Below are positions 1 to 13,667 of a stretch of 64,000 bases of DNA, one piece after another. The DNA is taken from NCBI RefSeq assembly GCF_036320965.1, contig NC_092258.1, positions 1,026,001 to 1,090,000 on the forward strand, in the 5' to 3' direction. The notes beneath the pieces are model-generated. The model was given only the letters and a program-made list of their open reading frames with translations, was not told the origin of the DNA and ran no database searches. The stretch comes from Panulirus ornatus (Eukaryota; Arthropoda; Malacostraca; Decapoda; Palinuridae). Numbering within the stretch: the first letter of the stretch is position 1; each line of letters starts with the position of its first letter. The position numbers were made by a program, and so were the translations under genes.

Positions 1-10
1 ACCCTGGTCC

Positions 11-13
<3 letters not shown>

Positions 14-102
<89 letters not shown>
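14..102. repeat. (AG)n microsatellite
   Basis: Perfect dinucleotide run of about 44 units. Confidence 0.97.
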
Positions 103-103
<1 letters not shown>

Positions 104-1307
104 CTGGCAGTAATAGGTGGCAGCAGGTGTCACTATCTACCGCCAGCAAATGAGAATGGGAGTGACAGGAACCACTCTCACACGGGTTAGGGAGAGGCCA
201 CTTTCCCACTAGGGAGGGCTGCATTCTCCCGCTGAAGAACACACTTTTTCCAATAGTGAGAGACACACTATCCCACTGGTGAGGGGATATGATATTAATC
301 TCGGTCAGCATTGACACCACTGAACACCAACCACAACTTTACCACATAATGAGACGCATCGTAAGTGCCTGTGCGTAGTGTTTGGGGGTACGGGACTGCA
401 CGTGTATGCCTGTAACGTCTGCCCCATATATGCAGGCGTGCCGAGTTTGCCCCTTTTACGCGTCAAGCCGTAGCTACAAGCGTCCCCGATAAAGTCCAGG
501 TTTCCTCCACCACACTGGCAGACTTTGTCAGTATAATAACCATTTCCAGCCGTCACAGCTGCTGCCTGACCCAGCTATAACATATAATCACAAAGTACCG
601 AGAGAGGGTCATGACCACCGTAGGGTCGAACTCACTCATCCAGGTCACGACACAGCAGACTAGCTCATAGTCGGCGACATATAGATAGACAAATAACAAA
701 GTACAAAAGAATATAGAAAATACTGCAGTAGTAGTACTGTGTCATAAACATAATTGCAAGAAAATATACTTCAGATAAAACACTGATTACTCCCTGCATG
801 TTGTAGATGATTACAACACATACAGTCTGGTAAATTAATGTATAAAACGCAAATGAAAAAGTAAAATACGTCCGGTCGGATGACGCCATGCTAATGCACT
901 GCCCCTCCACCACAACCAGCAGCTCATGGAGGCACTATACTACCCCTCATTTGCAGACCATTCTCGACATACAGTCTCTCTGGGAATTTCCTACATCGTA
1001 TATGGCTGCGATCTGGATATAATTTCAAAATGCCATTTGCTATGGCTGACATGCACAGCTCGGGGGCCAATACCGTTCTTTTAAACAATCATGGCATAAA
1101 ATGCAACGTTTACAACACTATTGAATATAGAACTCACAGAGCAGTTAATGGTAAATCTATAACTCTGACAGCGACTCTAAATCACTGTGATTGATTTGTA
1201 TTTATGTCTCCATAAACAACATACACTTAAGTCATCACCGTTGAGTTGTCAGTACGTCTCATGACCGTTCACAGACCGAACACATTATTAAACATTCAGT
1301 ACTTCTT

Positions 1308-1310
<3 letters not shown>
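103..1310. other. No gene recognised
   Basis: Mixed-composition sequence. Open frames are short, lack splice-flanked structure and show no recognisable motif. Confidence 0.5.

Positions 1311-1381
<71 letters not shown>
1311..1381. repeat. (TA)n microsatellite
   Basis: Perfect run ending at the family C word TTGGGAAGG. Confidence 0.97.
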
Positions 1382-1384
<3 letters not shown>

Positions 1385-1494
1385 GAAGGATCACAATTTG
1401 CGACTGATCAAGATATTCTTATGAGTCCACGTGGAAAATGAAACACGAAAAGTTCCCAATTGCACTTTCGTGTAATATTCACATCATCAGGGGA

Positions 1495-1498
<4 letters not shown>
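1382..1498. repeat. Family C element, partial
   Basis: GGAAGGATCACAATTTGCG...ATGAAACACGAAAAGTTCCC...CATCATCAGGGGAGATG corresponds to one arm plus adjoining interior of the 3883-4131 copy. Both sides are (AT)n. Confidence 0.65.
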
Positions 1499-1564
<66 letters not shown>

Positions 1565-1570
1565 TATATT
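1499..1570. repeat. (TA)n microsatellite
   Basis: Long run with one CA interruption near its right end. Confidence 0.97.
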
Positions 1571-3792
1571 CCGTGTTTTCTTTCCAGAAATAAACGTTTA
1601 ATATTTCTTTCTGAGAAATATAAAACTAACGTACTCCAAGCTGAAGGCACAAACATATACCCGCAGACTGGAACACTTGCGTCAGCAGAAAACTTAGGTT
1701 GAGAAACTGTGGCCACCCTGGGAGCCAAGCATAGAAAATGAGAGTGAAATCTGCGGTCATTATGAACAAAAAATTATATAAAAAGGCCGACAAATAATCA
1801 CAAAAATCCGGCTAACAAAAAGAATTATTTATCGAAACTTACGACTATACTGAGTTGCATTACGGACTTTAAGATGATGATGAGGAGAACCTGAAAATTC
1901 TAGCGGGCGCAAGATAAAACTAAGCAAGCCATTTCAACGTTTTTTCTTCCAGTCTTCATCAATGCGGGAGGTGAGGACGGTGGTATTTCCGCTCGTCCTT
2001 GAGGAAGTCAGTGGAGGGCGAGTGTTTACGTCGGTTATCCGGAACACAACACAGCCGCCACGAGGACGATATATTGTAAACTTTTGCAAGTGAGGGAGAA
2101 ATGCCGAGTTTCTGAGACCACAAGAGAGATCCACAGGACTCGGTCGTCCTGGCAGATGATTATGATGGAGCGGTGGGGAGACTAGTCATTCTCGAGGAAT
2201 TTATGAGGAAGATACACATGATCTGTGCCTCTTTGGTGATGGTGGAAGCCTATATGGGAGCTGTCAAGGAGCCTCCCTTTGAGGCCATGAGGGAGATACA
2301 CAGGACTTGATCATCCTGAGAGGTTTGACCCCCTGGGTCGCAACCCAAAATTGGGATGCCAAGCTATTGTGAGTAGGTGGCCAAGGATCTCCAGTCACTC
2401 TCCCAGCTTTCCTTACTCCACGTCACTAACCCCACCAAAACAAGCCTCTCCTCCTGTCAGTGTATCTAATACTAAAAGAAAAACTATACAATGTAAATCT
2501 TAAGCTTAGAAAAACTATGCAAGATAATTCAAAATATCGGTATTTTAGAAATACAAAGAAAAAGAAAAATAGTGTAGTGCGTTTTACTTTAGCGCAATCG
2601 ACTGCTTTTGCTAATTCGTGAGAGACTGTTTTCTTTCCTACCACAATAAGGTTAAACCAGTTATCAGTAATTTTTCGTCCACAACACGACCACAAGACGA
2701 TGGTGGAGTCGTCAATCGAAGTGTGTCATCTACAGAGAAGGCCTCAGCAACAATATGCGATTCGTTCAGGAAAAACAATGTCAGGCGACATCTCGCAGGA
2801 CAACAGTTGTCTGGCGGATAAGCAGTTGAAGGTTCTTCGAAATGACGGAAAAATGTATGATGTAAGAGCGGCTGGTGCTCCAATGCAAGAGGTTGGACTG
2901 CTTCATCCACCTAGGTACATTGGCTTCCTCCATCATGGTTAGGCGTTTCGCAAAACAAAAAAAAAGCAACTCATCCTTGGCTAGGGATTGGTGCAACCAA
3001 CAGCTGTCGACATGATGCGCACCGCCGGCGGAAGAGACGTCTCCAGGAAAATCGACCACATTCTTTGGTAGAATACGATTCGAACGCACATTTAGGACTC
3101 GTTAAATCACATTAAACAACAGACGAGTGTAGCTGTAAAGACGAATGGGCAGTTCAGGCTTTAATTGGACAAATCAACCAATATTAGTGACATGATATCC
3201 AAATGAAGGTGCACTTAAACCATCGAGGTCGGAAAGTCATGGAAGATGTTCTGTTTCGCTCCGACCTGGATCTGTGTCGCATCTAAACATAAAACAAAAT
3301 TTTATGATCCTGTGGAGGTGCAGAAGCCCTAGTCAATAAGTCCTGAGAGATGCCCTAAAGTTCAATCTTGAGTCGCAATACTCGAGTATCTTGCCATCAT
3401 GGCTGTGGTTAGCAGGAGAGGGACAGCCTATGTAATATTCCAACATTTCCATTCATCAAACAGATCATATCAACAACTTCAGAAAAATACTTTCTTCTGA
3501 CAGTTCCAGGTTAGAGTTGTTGTGGTTGGTTCTCAGTAAAGTTTGCTAGGCATTAATTTAGCCTGCTTGAATACTTGAAAAAAAACAAAAATCGTCAATG
3601 CATACGAGATCTAGATTTCCAAAAATGAAAATAAAATAACCACACAAGCATGAACTCCTGACATTACAGGCCCTATTTACTTCCTTCCATGAACAAACAG
3701 ACAAATAGTAACAAAGACAACACAGCCCCTTCAGCCACGACGGACGATACATTGAAATTCAGAATAGCGTGAAAAGGATATAATTTACAATG

Positions 3793-3796
<4 letters not shown>
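1571..3796. other. No gene recognised; possible old repeat debris
   Basis: Around 2110-2320 two related blocks (GAGATCCACAGGACTCGGTCG and GAGATACACAGGACTTGATCA) lie about 175 bp apart, suggesting a degenerate duplication. Overlapping open frames near 2620-3090 on both strands have no recognisable domain. Confidence 0.4.

Positions 3797-3882
<86 letters not shown>
3797..3882. repeat. (AT)n microsatellite
   Basis: Perfect run of about 43 units. Confidence 0.97.
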
Positions 3883-3884
<2 letters not shown>

Positions 3885-4129
3885 AGGAAAGGATCACAGT
3901 TTTGCGCGTGATCAAGTATATTCCTATGTGTCCATGGGGAAAATGAAACACGATAAGTTCCCAAGTGCACTTGGGAATTTATTTTACTTTTTTTACCAAA
4001 TGGCGTCCAAGCTACGTCTCTTCGTTGTATATCAACTGACATTTCTTTCTTGTATCTCCCCTGATGTGATTATTACACGAAAGTGCACTTCGGAACTTAT
4101 CGTGTTTCATTTTCCCCGTGGACGAATAG

Positions 4130-4131
<2 letters not shown>
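3883..4131. repeat. Family C element with inverted arms
   Basis: Arms at 3923-3977 and 4076-4130 are near-perfect reverse complements (shared core GGGGAAAATGAAACACGATA and AAGTTCC). They flank about 100 bp that includes ACCAAATGGCGTCCAAGCTA and CTCCCCTGATGTGATTATTA. There is no ORF, and (AT)n lies on both sides. Confidence 0.75.

Positions 4132-4209
<78 letters not shown>
4132..4209. repeat. (TA)n microsatellite
   Basis: Perfect run directly abutting a family C arm. Confidence 0.97.
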
Positions 4210-4212
<3 letters not shown>

Positions 4213-4307
4213 TTCAGAGTTACTCGGATGGTCCAGCGAAAGTCGTGTTCTGCCGCGGGGAGGACAGAGACTCAAGCCTTACACGCGTGGGAACAAGAGA
4301 GGCTGTA

Positions 4308-4515
4308 AGTGATGTATAATGAGAAACATAACAAAGTGCTGTATGATAAGAAAGATGACGAACTAAAGAAATACATCAAGGAGAACATGACATATCGTAC
4401 TACTGTATGATGAGAACCATGACAGACCAAAGTATTGCAGGATGGGGCACATGACAGACCAAAGTACTGCAAGAAGAGGAACACGATAGTCACAAGTACC
4501 ACAGGAGAAGACGGA
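4308..4515. repeat. Degenerate tandem repeat, about 32-bp unit
   Basis: Units follow the pattern GATGAGAACCATGACAGACC / AAAGTATTGCAG. The two clearest neighbours are at about 4408-4471, and older units flank them. Confidence 0.6.
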
Positions 4516-5142
<627 letters not shown>

Positions 5143-5340
5143 GTAGTCTATGCAGCTCTACAAATCAGGCGGTCCACAGTGACTTTACGGTATCCTAAAG
5201 AATAAATCTACCCGTACAATAAGTATACAAAGTAGGGAAATGGAATGGAAACACATTAAATTTAAGTAGGATACGGATAAATAAATCTATATAAACAAGG
5301 AGTTTAGACCGTGGGATTCACGTCTACGAACTAACACGGC

Positions 5341-5341
<1 letters not shown>

Positions 5342-5380
<39 letters not shown>
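5342..5380. repeat. (AC)n microsatellite
   Basis: About 19 units. Confidence 0.95.
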
Positions 5381-5381
<1 letters not shown>

Positions 5382-6160
5382 GAAGTAAAGAGATGTAGTG
5401 GTTGGGAGACGCGAAGCGAGTGAAACCGAGGGCTGGTCAGAACCAAGCAGCAGGTAACCGCCTCGGGTCGTCTTGACCAACGCCAGAATTACACCAATAT
5501 TGAAACCGCAGACGTTCTTCCCAAGTACGACGAAGATCAGTTGTGTTTCCTAAGTTCGCACTGTTGCACAAATATCTCTTTTTGTTAAGTAAAACTTTTG
5601 CAACGAGAGGTTACCTTTGTGAACTAGATTCTCAACAAATTGCGGTGAACAACAAAGTGTCGAAAACATTTAACTCCGGTAATATCCATTAGTAACGCTA
5701 GCACCACCAACCCTTGCGAAAGGCAAAGTTCCTCGTCCCCGTCCTTATACTTGTCCTAATGTCGACTGTTGGACGTCGTGCAAACTTTCTTCTCTAGGCC
5801 AATTACTGACCCACTTCTGGGGTCCATCCTTACAATCATCAGCTTTACGAGCTGCTTCCTTGGCCACCATACCTACGAATGTCGGAATGGTGTGCCAGGC
5901 GCTGCTGGTCTGCTTTGGTCTGGTCATATGAACCTTAAATTCGTCAGGAGGACTTCCATTCTTCCCACTTAAATCGTCCCTTCTTGACCAACTGGTGAAA
6001 CAACCAGTAAGTCCACGACAAGTGCGACCTCTGTGTGTGCCCGAGAACAAAGGTTGTCTCTCTGTAGAGAGATGGTCGTCAAAGATCTCAGTATTTCGTG
6101 ATGGTCAAATAAGAGGCTACTTCACGACACTCATCTCCCGAGCGGAGACGGAATCGGCCC
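5381..6160. other. No gene recognised
   Basis: Open frames overlap on both strands near 5745-6050 without recognisable motifs or splice support. Confidence 0.45.
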
Positions 6161-6189
6161 CGTTTGGCTAAACCGCTAGTCAAACACCA

Positions 6190-6312
6190 AGACCACTACA
6201 CCACATCTCCATTACGACCCAACACCCACACCATCACCACCACATCTCCACAACCTAGCCACACCAACACCATCACCACCACATCTCCACAACCTAGCCA
6301 CACCACCATCAT
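6190..6312. repeat. 39-bp tandem repeat, about 2.5 copies
   Basis: Two adjacent 39-bp units beginning CACCATCACCACCACATCTC are nearly identical and preceded by a diverged partial unit. Because 39 is a multiple of three, the plus frame reads a Thr/Pro/Ser repeat, which need not be coding. Confidence 0.8.
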
Positions 6313-6620
6313 CGCCGTCCACTTATCAGGGAGTATTTTGAGAGCGAGACCACACACCAGACACCAGCTGATCTTCTGCAGTAAGAACAGCGACGCTGTA
6401 GAAGGGAGGGGAAGAAGCCCTGCTGAAGGCCTCAGCAACGAAGACCTAGCGACACTAACCACCACAGTCCCTCTTACGGCCGCCAACTACCTCACAATGA
6501 AAATGATGACACAAGCAACAATTCTCGTGTTGGTCAAGGTTCACCATCACAAAAAATATTGAAAATGGGTTTTCGCTTAGGTACACCATGACTAAGACCC
6601 GAGCACTAAGTCCACATCCT

Positions 6621-6641
6621 GTGTGTGTGTGTGTGTGTGTG
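6621..6641. repeat. (GT)n microsatellite
   Basis: About 10 units. Confidence 0.9.
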
Positions 6642-7090
6642 AAGAAAATACATGACGATAACTTAGTTACTTTCCAAAATCGACAACAATCATTCTCCAA
6701 AACATGTCAGGGGTTTGAATAGGTAGTACCCCCATCACAATTGACAGGTGGCAGTTAGCGAGAACAATACACACGACCACATGCTGACGTCACGTATGAC
6801 ACAAACACACTTTACGAAACACTTGAGTGTATCGTAAGCTCACTTGAGACCCTGAGTGACTTCGTCCACAGTGGAAAGTACGTGCTACACCCACAGTAAC
6901 AATCTGTCACACACTCAACCAGTCAGGTGGCGTCAATTTCCATTACGGATGAGAAAGAGCTTTACAAAGACAGCCTGAGTCAATAAAGTCGTAGAATCTT
7001 CGCTAGAACAGTGTGTTTTCAACTCTAAAGTGTCCTTCATCGGAGAAGGTATACTGTACTTGAATATATCTTTACCTTGGATGCGTCAGG
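6642..7090. other. No gene recognised
   Basis: No supported exon, RNA gene or repeat. Confidence 0.5.
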
Positions 7091-7092
7091 TC

Positions 7093-7366
7093 CGACCCTT
7101 GAGCACGACGGTGTGACCTTTGAACAAGATGGTACGACCCTTGAGCACGACGGTGTGACCTTTTAAACACGACGGTACGACCCTTGAGCACAACGGTGTG
7201 ACCGTTGAACACGACGGTACGACCCTTGAGCACGACGGTGTGACCGTTGAACACGACGGTACGACCCTTGAGCACGACGGTGACCGTTGAACACGACGGT
7301 ACGACCCTTGAGCTCAACGATGTGACCGTTGAACATGACGGTACGACCCTTGAGTACGATGGTCTA
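7093..7366. repeat. 42-bp minisatellite built from two 21-bp halves
   Basis: Half-units GACCCTTGAGCACGACGGTG and GACCGTTGAACACGACGGTA alternate for about six and a half 42-bp units, one of which lost 2 bp. Since 21 is a multiple of three, the array stays open on both strands, giving a minus-strand frame with a 14-residue period (VVLKGRTVVFNGHT). I see no evidence that it is translated. Confidence 0.92.
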
Positions 7367-7369
7367 ACA

Positions 7370-8651
7370 TTAGTCCTAACCCTTCGGTTGGATAAAAGAT
7401 CAAACCATCTACCCAAAGGTTGTACCGTGGTGATGAAAGACCACATCGTCGTGACCATTGGGCAAGTGTCTTGTCGTCCGAATCAAGAGCAAGGACCCCG
7501 CCTGGAGATTAAAGTAATAAGCAATGGTTGAATAGCTCGAATCACCTCCATCAGTAGTCTATATTATCAGCAGTAATGTGTCAGCATCAGCAAACTTACC
7601 GGTCTCGAGACAGCACCGCAACAAGCTAACGATGGAGACTGAGCTGCGCTGAGTGGCATTATACGTGACATCCTTGTCCCTCATGATGGCTGTGGCGGAT
7701 GGCAGTAAGTGTGGCATCCATGCCCTTAACGACAGCAATCATCATGACTTGAACTCCGCTGTCTCTCCCCTTGACACCTGACATATGACACCTGACACAC
7801 TTGACTCCTGACACGATGTTTCACCCGCTCCCCTGAATAATTGGTACTGTGAGGGCGTCGTGGTCGTTCGACGCCGCGCATGAAACCCTTTCAGTCATAT
7901 GATCATTTGATTAAGAAGTTAACGAGTTGAGTACATGATCGATCTCCAGGCGGCCGGCTAACAGTTCCCACTCCAGCCTACTCTCCCGCAACCTCATCCA
8001 ACTGTTCCTCACCCAAACCAAGACTCACGAGTCCAAAACGAACTACTCTCCACCAGCACAATCTATCCCCCTCTCCCTCCCACCCACCTCCAAGCCATCT
8101 GTCCCGCATCTCTAGTGCTGCACAAGGGCAATTCGCGGCGTCAGAAAAGTCAATCATCTGAAGGACTCTCCAGTGCCTCGGTACTTTACGGTACTCTCCC
8201 TGACATCCTGTTGAGCCCTGAACCATATAACATTGATTAAACTCTTGATCTGCTTCAGATATATGTCACACTGTACTTGACTGTGTCTCTCCCGACGCTT
8301 ATTTTCTTTGACAATTTCTTATTTTTATTGTATCCACTCCCTCAAAGGTTCCGACGTTCTGTTGAAAATTGTATGCTTGATTCAATGAGTCCGGAAGGCA
8401 AAGAGGACAACTTCTACAGCAACGGACTCTGTAGTGTTTCCTGGCACCGTCTGAAACCCTAACGAGGCAAGCATGTGGTACATACGGAACCACTGATGTT
8501 ACCCACCCACGTCAAGCTATCGACCCCAACCAAAGGTACGTCATTCCACCAAGGAAGTCCGATACGTGGCCCATGATACGGTCCGCCTAAGATCCGTTAC
8601 ATGGTCCATAGTAAACAATACCATGAAGGAACAAAAGCAGCGGTGACACAT
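7370..8651. other. No gene recognised
   Basis: Short overlapping frames only. Words such as ACACCTGAC repeat loosely near 7770-7815. Confidence 0.5.
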
Positions 8652-8693
8652 GCGCGCGCACACACACACACACACACACATACACACGCACAA
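8652..8693. repeat. (CA)n microsatellite
   Basis: Imperfect run beginning with a GCGCGC segment. Confidence 0.93.
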
Positions 8694-8940
8694 AGTGTGC
8701 ACGGCAGCGTGGTGGGTCAACAGGAAGCGACGGGTGGATCTCCTCCCATCTGATGCTGATGGTAACACTGTACAGCGGCTGGCGGTACAGTACTGCACGT
8801 ATGGTTCCGCAGTGCGACTGCACCAGTGGTGTCCCAGTACTAACACCACAGCCGTAGCAGCCAGCGGAAGCACGCAAAAGACGACGACTGAACCTTGAAT
8901 GACTCGAGTTGTGTGTGTCAACCTACGATGCCATTCGAAA

Positions 8941-8944
<4 letters not shown>

Positions 8945-9026
<82 letters not shown>
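8945..9026. repeat. (TC)n microsatellite
   Basis: About 41 units. Confidence 0.97.
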
Positions 9027-9031
<5 letters not shown>

Positions 9032-9282
9032 GTGGTCGCGCTTCCACTCTCCAGCCCCTGCTGGCCGTACCGGAATTAGCTGCTCTTGTCTTGGTGTACG
9101 GACTGACTACATTACATGACAGTATACACACGGAAGACTTGCTAACCAACCTACCAGTGAGTAAGACGAGACACAAGACAGTTACCCAGGCCAAAGAAGT
9201 AAAATTTATTCATCAGCCACTGAAGCGAGGGCTTTGCTATCCCTCCTGATACCCAGGCGGGTAACACAGCTAGCACCTCCCT

Positions 9283-9283
<1 letters not shown>

Positions 9284-9332
<49 letters not shown>
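9284..9332. repeat. (GA)n microsatellite
   Basis: About 24 units. Confidence 0.97.
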
Positions 9333-9335
<3 letters not shown>

Positions 9336-9486
9336 CCAAATCACAAAGACGAACAGGTAAACAAAAAGCCAGGCAGGCAGACACATTGGCACAACTTTAT
9401 TCACAAAAAGAGAAAAAATCAAACACACGTCACAACCATAAACATAAATGTATAAAAACTGGTCAACCATCACCTGTACCTCAACC

Positions 9487-9885
9487 AAGCGATATGGCCT
9501 TTACTGCTTAATATACGGGGATACGAACTATTGTGCTTAATGCGCGGTATATCATGCATGACGCTGGGTATATGAACCTTATACTCGGTGCAGTCGGTGC
9601 AGGGGATATAGGCATGATAAGGCCTATGATACGTGCAGAGATACGTAGTCTCATGCTTTGTTAGGAGGATTATGGCTATCATGTTCGTTAAAGGGGTTAT
9701 GGTCAATTACGCTTGATAATCGTGGATGTGGTCTGTTATGCTTGGTAAAGAGGGATGTAGGTTATCACTACCCGTAGAGGTGATACAGCTATTATGCTTG
9801 TTAAGGCGGATATAGGCTATTATGTCTGGTAAACGGGGATGTGTCTTATAATGTTTGTTGGAGATATACAGCTACCATGCTCAGA
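9487..9885. repeat. Degenerate minisatellite, about 27-33-bp unit
   Basis: The pattern GGATATAGGCTATTATGCTT, then GGTAAA or GTTAAG, recurs about a dozen times with substitutions and small indels. The clearest units are at 9720-9850. Confidence 0.75.
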
Positions 9886-12800
9886 GAGAGAGATCAGGTC
9901 TAACATTAACAGGTCGGCACCAGAGGGTGGACGATAATTTACATCATAACACTGTTCCCTTGCTGTCTGCTGCAGTGTATCATGACCTTTTAAACCAGCA
10001 AGACGTAAAACAACTCTGAGGAATAAAGAAAACAATAGTTATCAACAATTTGTGACTTGACAATAACGCAGCCACCAGCGACCGTAGTTACCACACTATT
10101 ACTCTCACCACAAGTGTTACCAAATACAGCCACATCGAAAACAATTGCTTCTGGCGTTTACACACAAGGCTGAGGCGTATACCGGCCATGGTCTGCCAGA
10201 CTATCACACACATGGACGATATACGCTTCGTAAGGTCACACCAGTTCCAGGTTTACTTACATAATGCTGCTCGATGAAGCTAGCCAGTTAATCTTACATG
10301 GCCAGCCCACCTCTAGCTTATCGTATATAAAGCCAAAGGACAAAGCCAGCCTACCTCCTTCTCATAAAACAAGTTATTGTACGAGAAACAATTTATCTTC
10401 ATTTTACTTCGTATGTTACGTCTCCCTAGTAAGCCTTGGCTTGTCAGTCGAAGGCAATTTTTCTTCTTAATGTCGACGGCTCAAGAGGCTAGTAGACCTT
10501 GAAGAAAAAGGAGGGATGAATAGAAGAGTTTACGAGTTTTGGCCACGGCCATCTTATCTGCGTTCGCTCTTTCGCCTCAGTCAGTGATACCACATCTAAA
10601 TTTTCTCATATCTTTTCTTTGTCCTTAATGATTAATTTCTAGAGGTTTCAAAAGATATTCTAGATCTTACTTCATATTTCCGTTTTCAGTTTTCTTTTCT
10701 ATCTTACAGGTTTGTAAGATATAAATTTCCATAGAGACGGAAAACTTTTCTAGAACAGGGTTAAGCTAAAAAAAAATTTTTTATGTTAAATCAATCAATA
10801 CAGCAGTAGCATAACTGCTATACTAGTCTCTCTCCTTACCTCTCGGGTAGAAATATCCCTCAGCAAGGGTCACGTGAGGTCGTCCATAACTAGTCACGAC
10901 AAGGGTCAGGGACACGCACCTTCATCTGCAAGGCTCCTAAACTTTCACATTATGTCCAGGTTTGTGTGTTGTTGGAGAAGTATGCTCAACCTTCTTCCCT
11001 CAGGCTTTAGTATCATTATATTAACAATCTTAACAAAGTTACAAGTGTTTTAACTTGAGACGTTTTACAGCTGTGCTAAGCTACCAATTCCTGATTATCG
11101 CCCGCCACATTACCTGCCGTAACGGTGTTCATAATTTGTGGAAACGCTCCGGGTTGGCAGAGTGAACAATAACTTGGTACATACCCGCGTCCTTCCCTTT
11201 AACGGAAATATAACGAGGAGTTGACTCCCACGACTCGAACGACTCGAAAAACTCTCAACTCATTATTTTAAAGTACTTATCCGCACACTGGATTTGAGGA
11301 TCCTCAGAAAAATCAAAAAGAATTGTTCGTTGATGACATGGTAAAAATGCAGCAATCTTACTCTAGCCAATTCATAGTCAAGACTTATGTTTAAAGACGC
11401 CAACATTTTATCTCAATATAAATTACGAGCCACACTTCAGCTTGAGGAGGGTCCCTGCGCCACAGTAATCTAACAATAATTCAAACTGTCGCTAAAATCA
11501 TTAAATGGTGTTGATCTGGAAGGATATTGCCATCAGGGTGGGTGTGGGTCGCTATGGGCCACCTTACCATGTGTCATGATTGGATTTTCACCTACGTGCG
11601 CCTGGCGGGACAAATGGGTGACGGGCTGCTCTACACTCGGTATTTCAAGACTTCCGGCCGTACTCTATCCTCGGCACTTCATATGTGTTTTGACAACCGT
11701 ATCGAAATTCACTACAGAAATCTAGGGTTTAATGTAACGTTCAGTCTGCTTGATGAGTTTCAAAGTGATAAATGGTGTCGGGTGTACTAGATAATTACTA
11801 GTTATTCATGTTAATAAATTCATATAATAATTGATACTAAAATATTTCAGTCACAGCGAGTGGCAGGAGGTGCGCCACCGTCATGACCGTCCGTGCAGCA
11901 TTGTGGTCTGGCTGTCTGTACCCGAGCGTCACGCGCGTACCCTCGCCCGGGGCAAGCAAGAAGTGTGAGCATGGCTCAAGCATCCCTCTCCACGCCCTTT
12001 CCCTTCTCTTCTTTCTTAACTTTCCAGAATCTCTCTCTCTATCTCTCCCTTTCTCGCCCTCTGATCTGTCACCATACATGTCTATAAACGTCCAATAACC
12101 CAGATGTTCCCTCACACAGTCACACCACAATGGTATAACTCCCTCACACACCGTCCGGGGAGGAGTTCACCGTGCGGCGGTGCCACTATAATGCTCAGGA
12201 CTCAAGCTATATCTCCTCAGTCTCTTTCTGGTTTCATTATAACCAGGACTTGTGCGGCTTCTCAGTTACATAGAAAGATATTACTGCTTAGTTTTTCCTC
12301 CCCCAGACTTACCTGTGCTGACTTAATAAGCTGCCTCATGGCTGCTTGTTCCCCCGGAAAACATCTAAAGTCCTTCCTCTTAACGTGCATGATATAAAAG
12401 AAAACACACACACACTGCAACACCGCTACCAGATGACCAAGCTGTACACTCAGCAGAAACTGTCAATTATCTTACGTTAAAACTCAACCACGTCCTGTGG
12501 ATGACCTGACTCCCTCCGAGCTTAGCAACACTCCCCGCTCCTCTAAAACTCAGGTTTAAGCTGCATCGTGTCATAATCAATAGCATGCAGCCCTTAAACC
12601 TGGGATTTCCTATACTTTTCCTCAACTTATATATCTCATTTTCAATTCTAATAGTATACATCTGACTTGTAACTCAGGGTGTCACAAAATGAGTTTTTGC
12701 CAAAATATATCACGAGTTTGTACACTTAAGTTATGAAATTCAAGGCAAAAACATGTCTTGAAAACAGTAGAGTACCGAAGAAACGCTCAAGACAATATAT

Positions 12801-13667
12801 CCTCAGATGATCGAATTTCTCGAAGGAATGATTTCAAACGTTCGATAAATGAACATGAAAGTTAAGAGAAAGGTTTGCTGACAGTTGAGATGGGTGCCCT
12901 CTGGGAGTTCCCTGCGGTATTCTCATTGGCCCAGGAGAAAACCTCTAACATTACTCTGCTCCATTTACTTTCCTCCCTCCTGTTGCTGCACAGGCAGCCA
13001 CAATCATCACTTAACATCATCACTGAACATATGTAACGCACTACACACTTGTAATCATAAGCGATGAAATTACTATACGTAAATGTGCAGCGGATGGTGG
13101 TTTGAGGCTCACTCTTAGGGGTGTATTATATTCTGTTGAAGTGCGATGTACGCACTTAGCTCGTGCCTGTGCAAGTCTCCGTCTATAGTTAAGTTTTCCC
13201 TGACCTTTTACGACACATGTAAGACGGTGACGTGGCCATGACGGTTACAACACGAACATCTTGATTCCAGCAAAGGGTTTTTATGACAAGTACGTACACG
13301 CCAAGTTTGTACCGAGACTGGGTATATCACATGCGTTCTGGGCATACATCACGCAATGCAACAGCTGTAGTCAGTCATCAGTTCCCTCAAGAACTGCCCG
13401 AACCCACACATCCTGTCTCCAGACAGACTCCGACCCGTGAACCTCGAAATTTAAAAATGTTATCGTTTCACTTAGGGAAAATATTCACTGCTGATATAAC
13501 TGGCAATCGTTCAGGTAAGATGGTGATCAGCTGGCACAGTGGGGACACTACCCATCAGCTGGCAACACTGGGGACACCACCCATCAGCTGGCAAAAGTGG
13601 GGACATTACTAATGCCCTTCTTTTTCTGTTCAGTAAGCGAAAAATATAACCAAACAAAATCTATCAG

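Noticed and set aside
3790..4308. 172-codon frame with Tyr-Ile repeats
   Set aside because: It is (AT)n microsatellite read through, joined by a family C element; no protein feature.
7072..7458. 128-codon repetitive protein on the minus strand
   Set aside because: It is open only because the 21-bp minisatellite unit is a multiple of three.
8541..9194. 217-codon minus-strand frame with Arg-Glu repeats
   Set aside because: The repeat is an (AG)n microsatellite, and the flanks have no recognisable domain or splice support.
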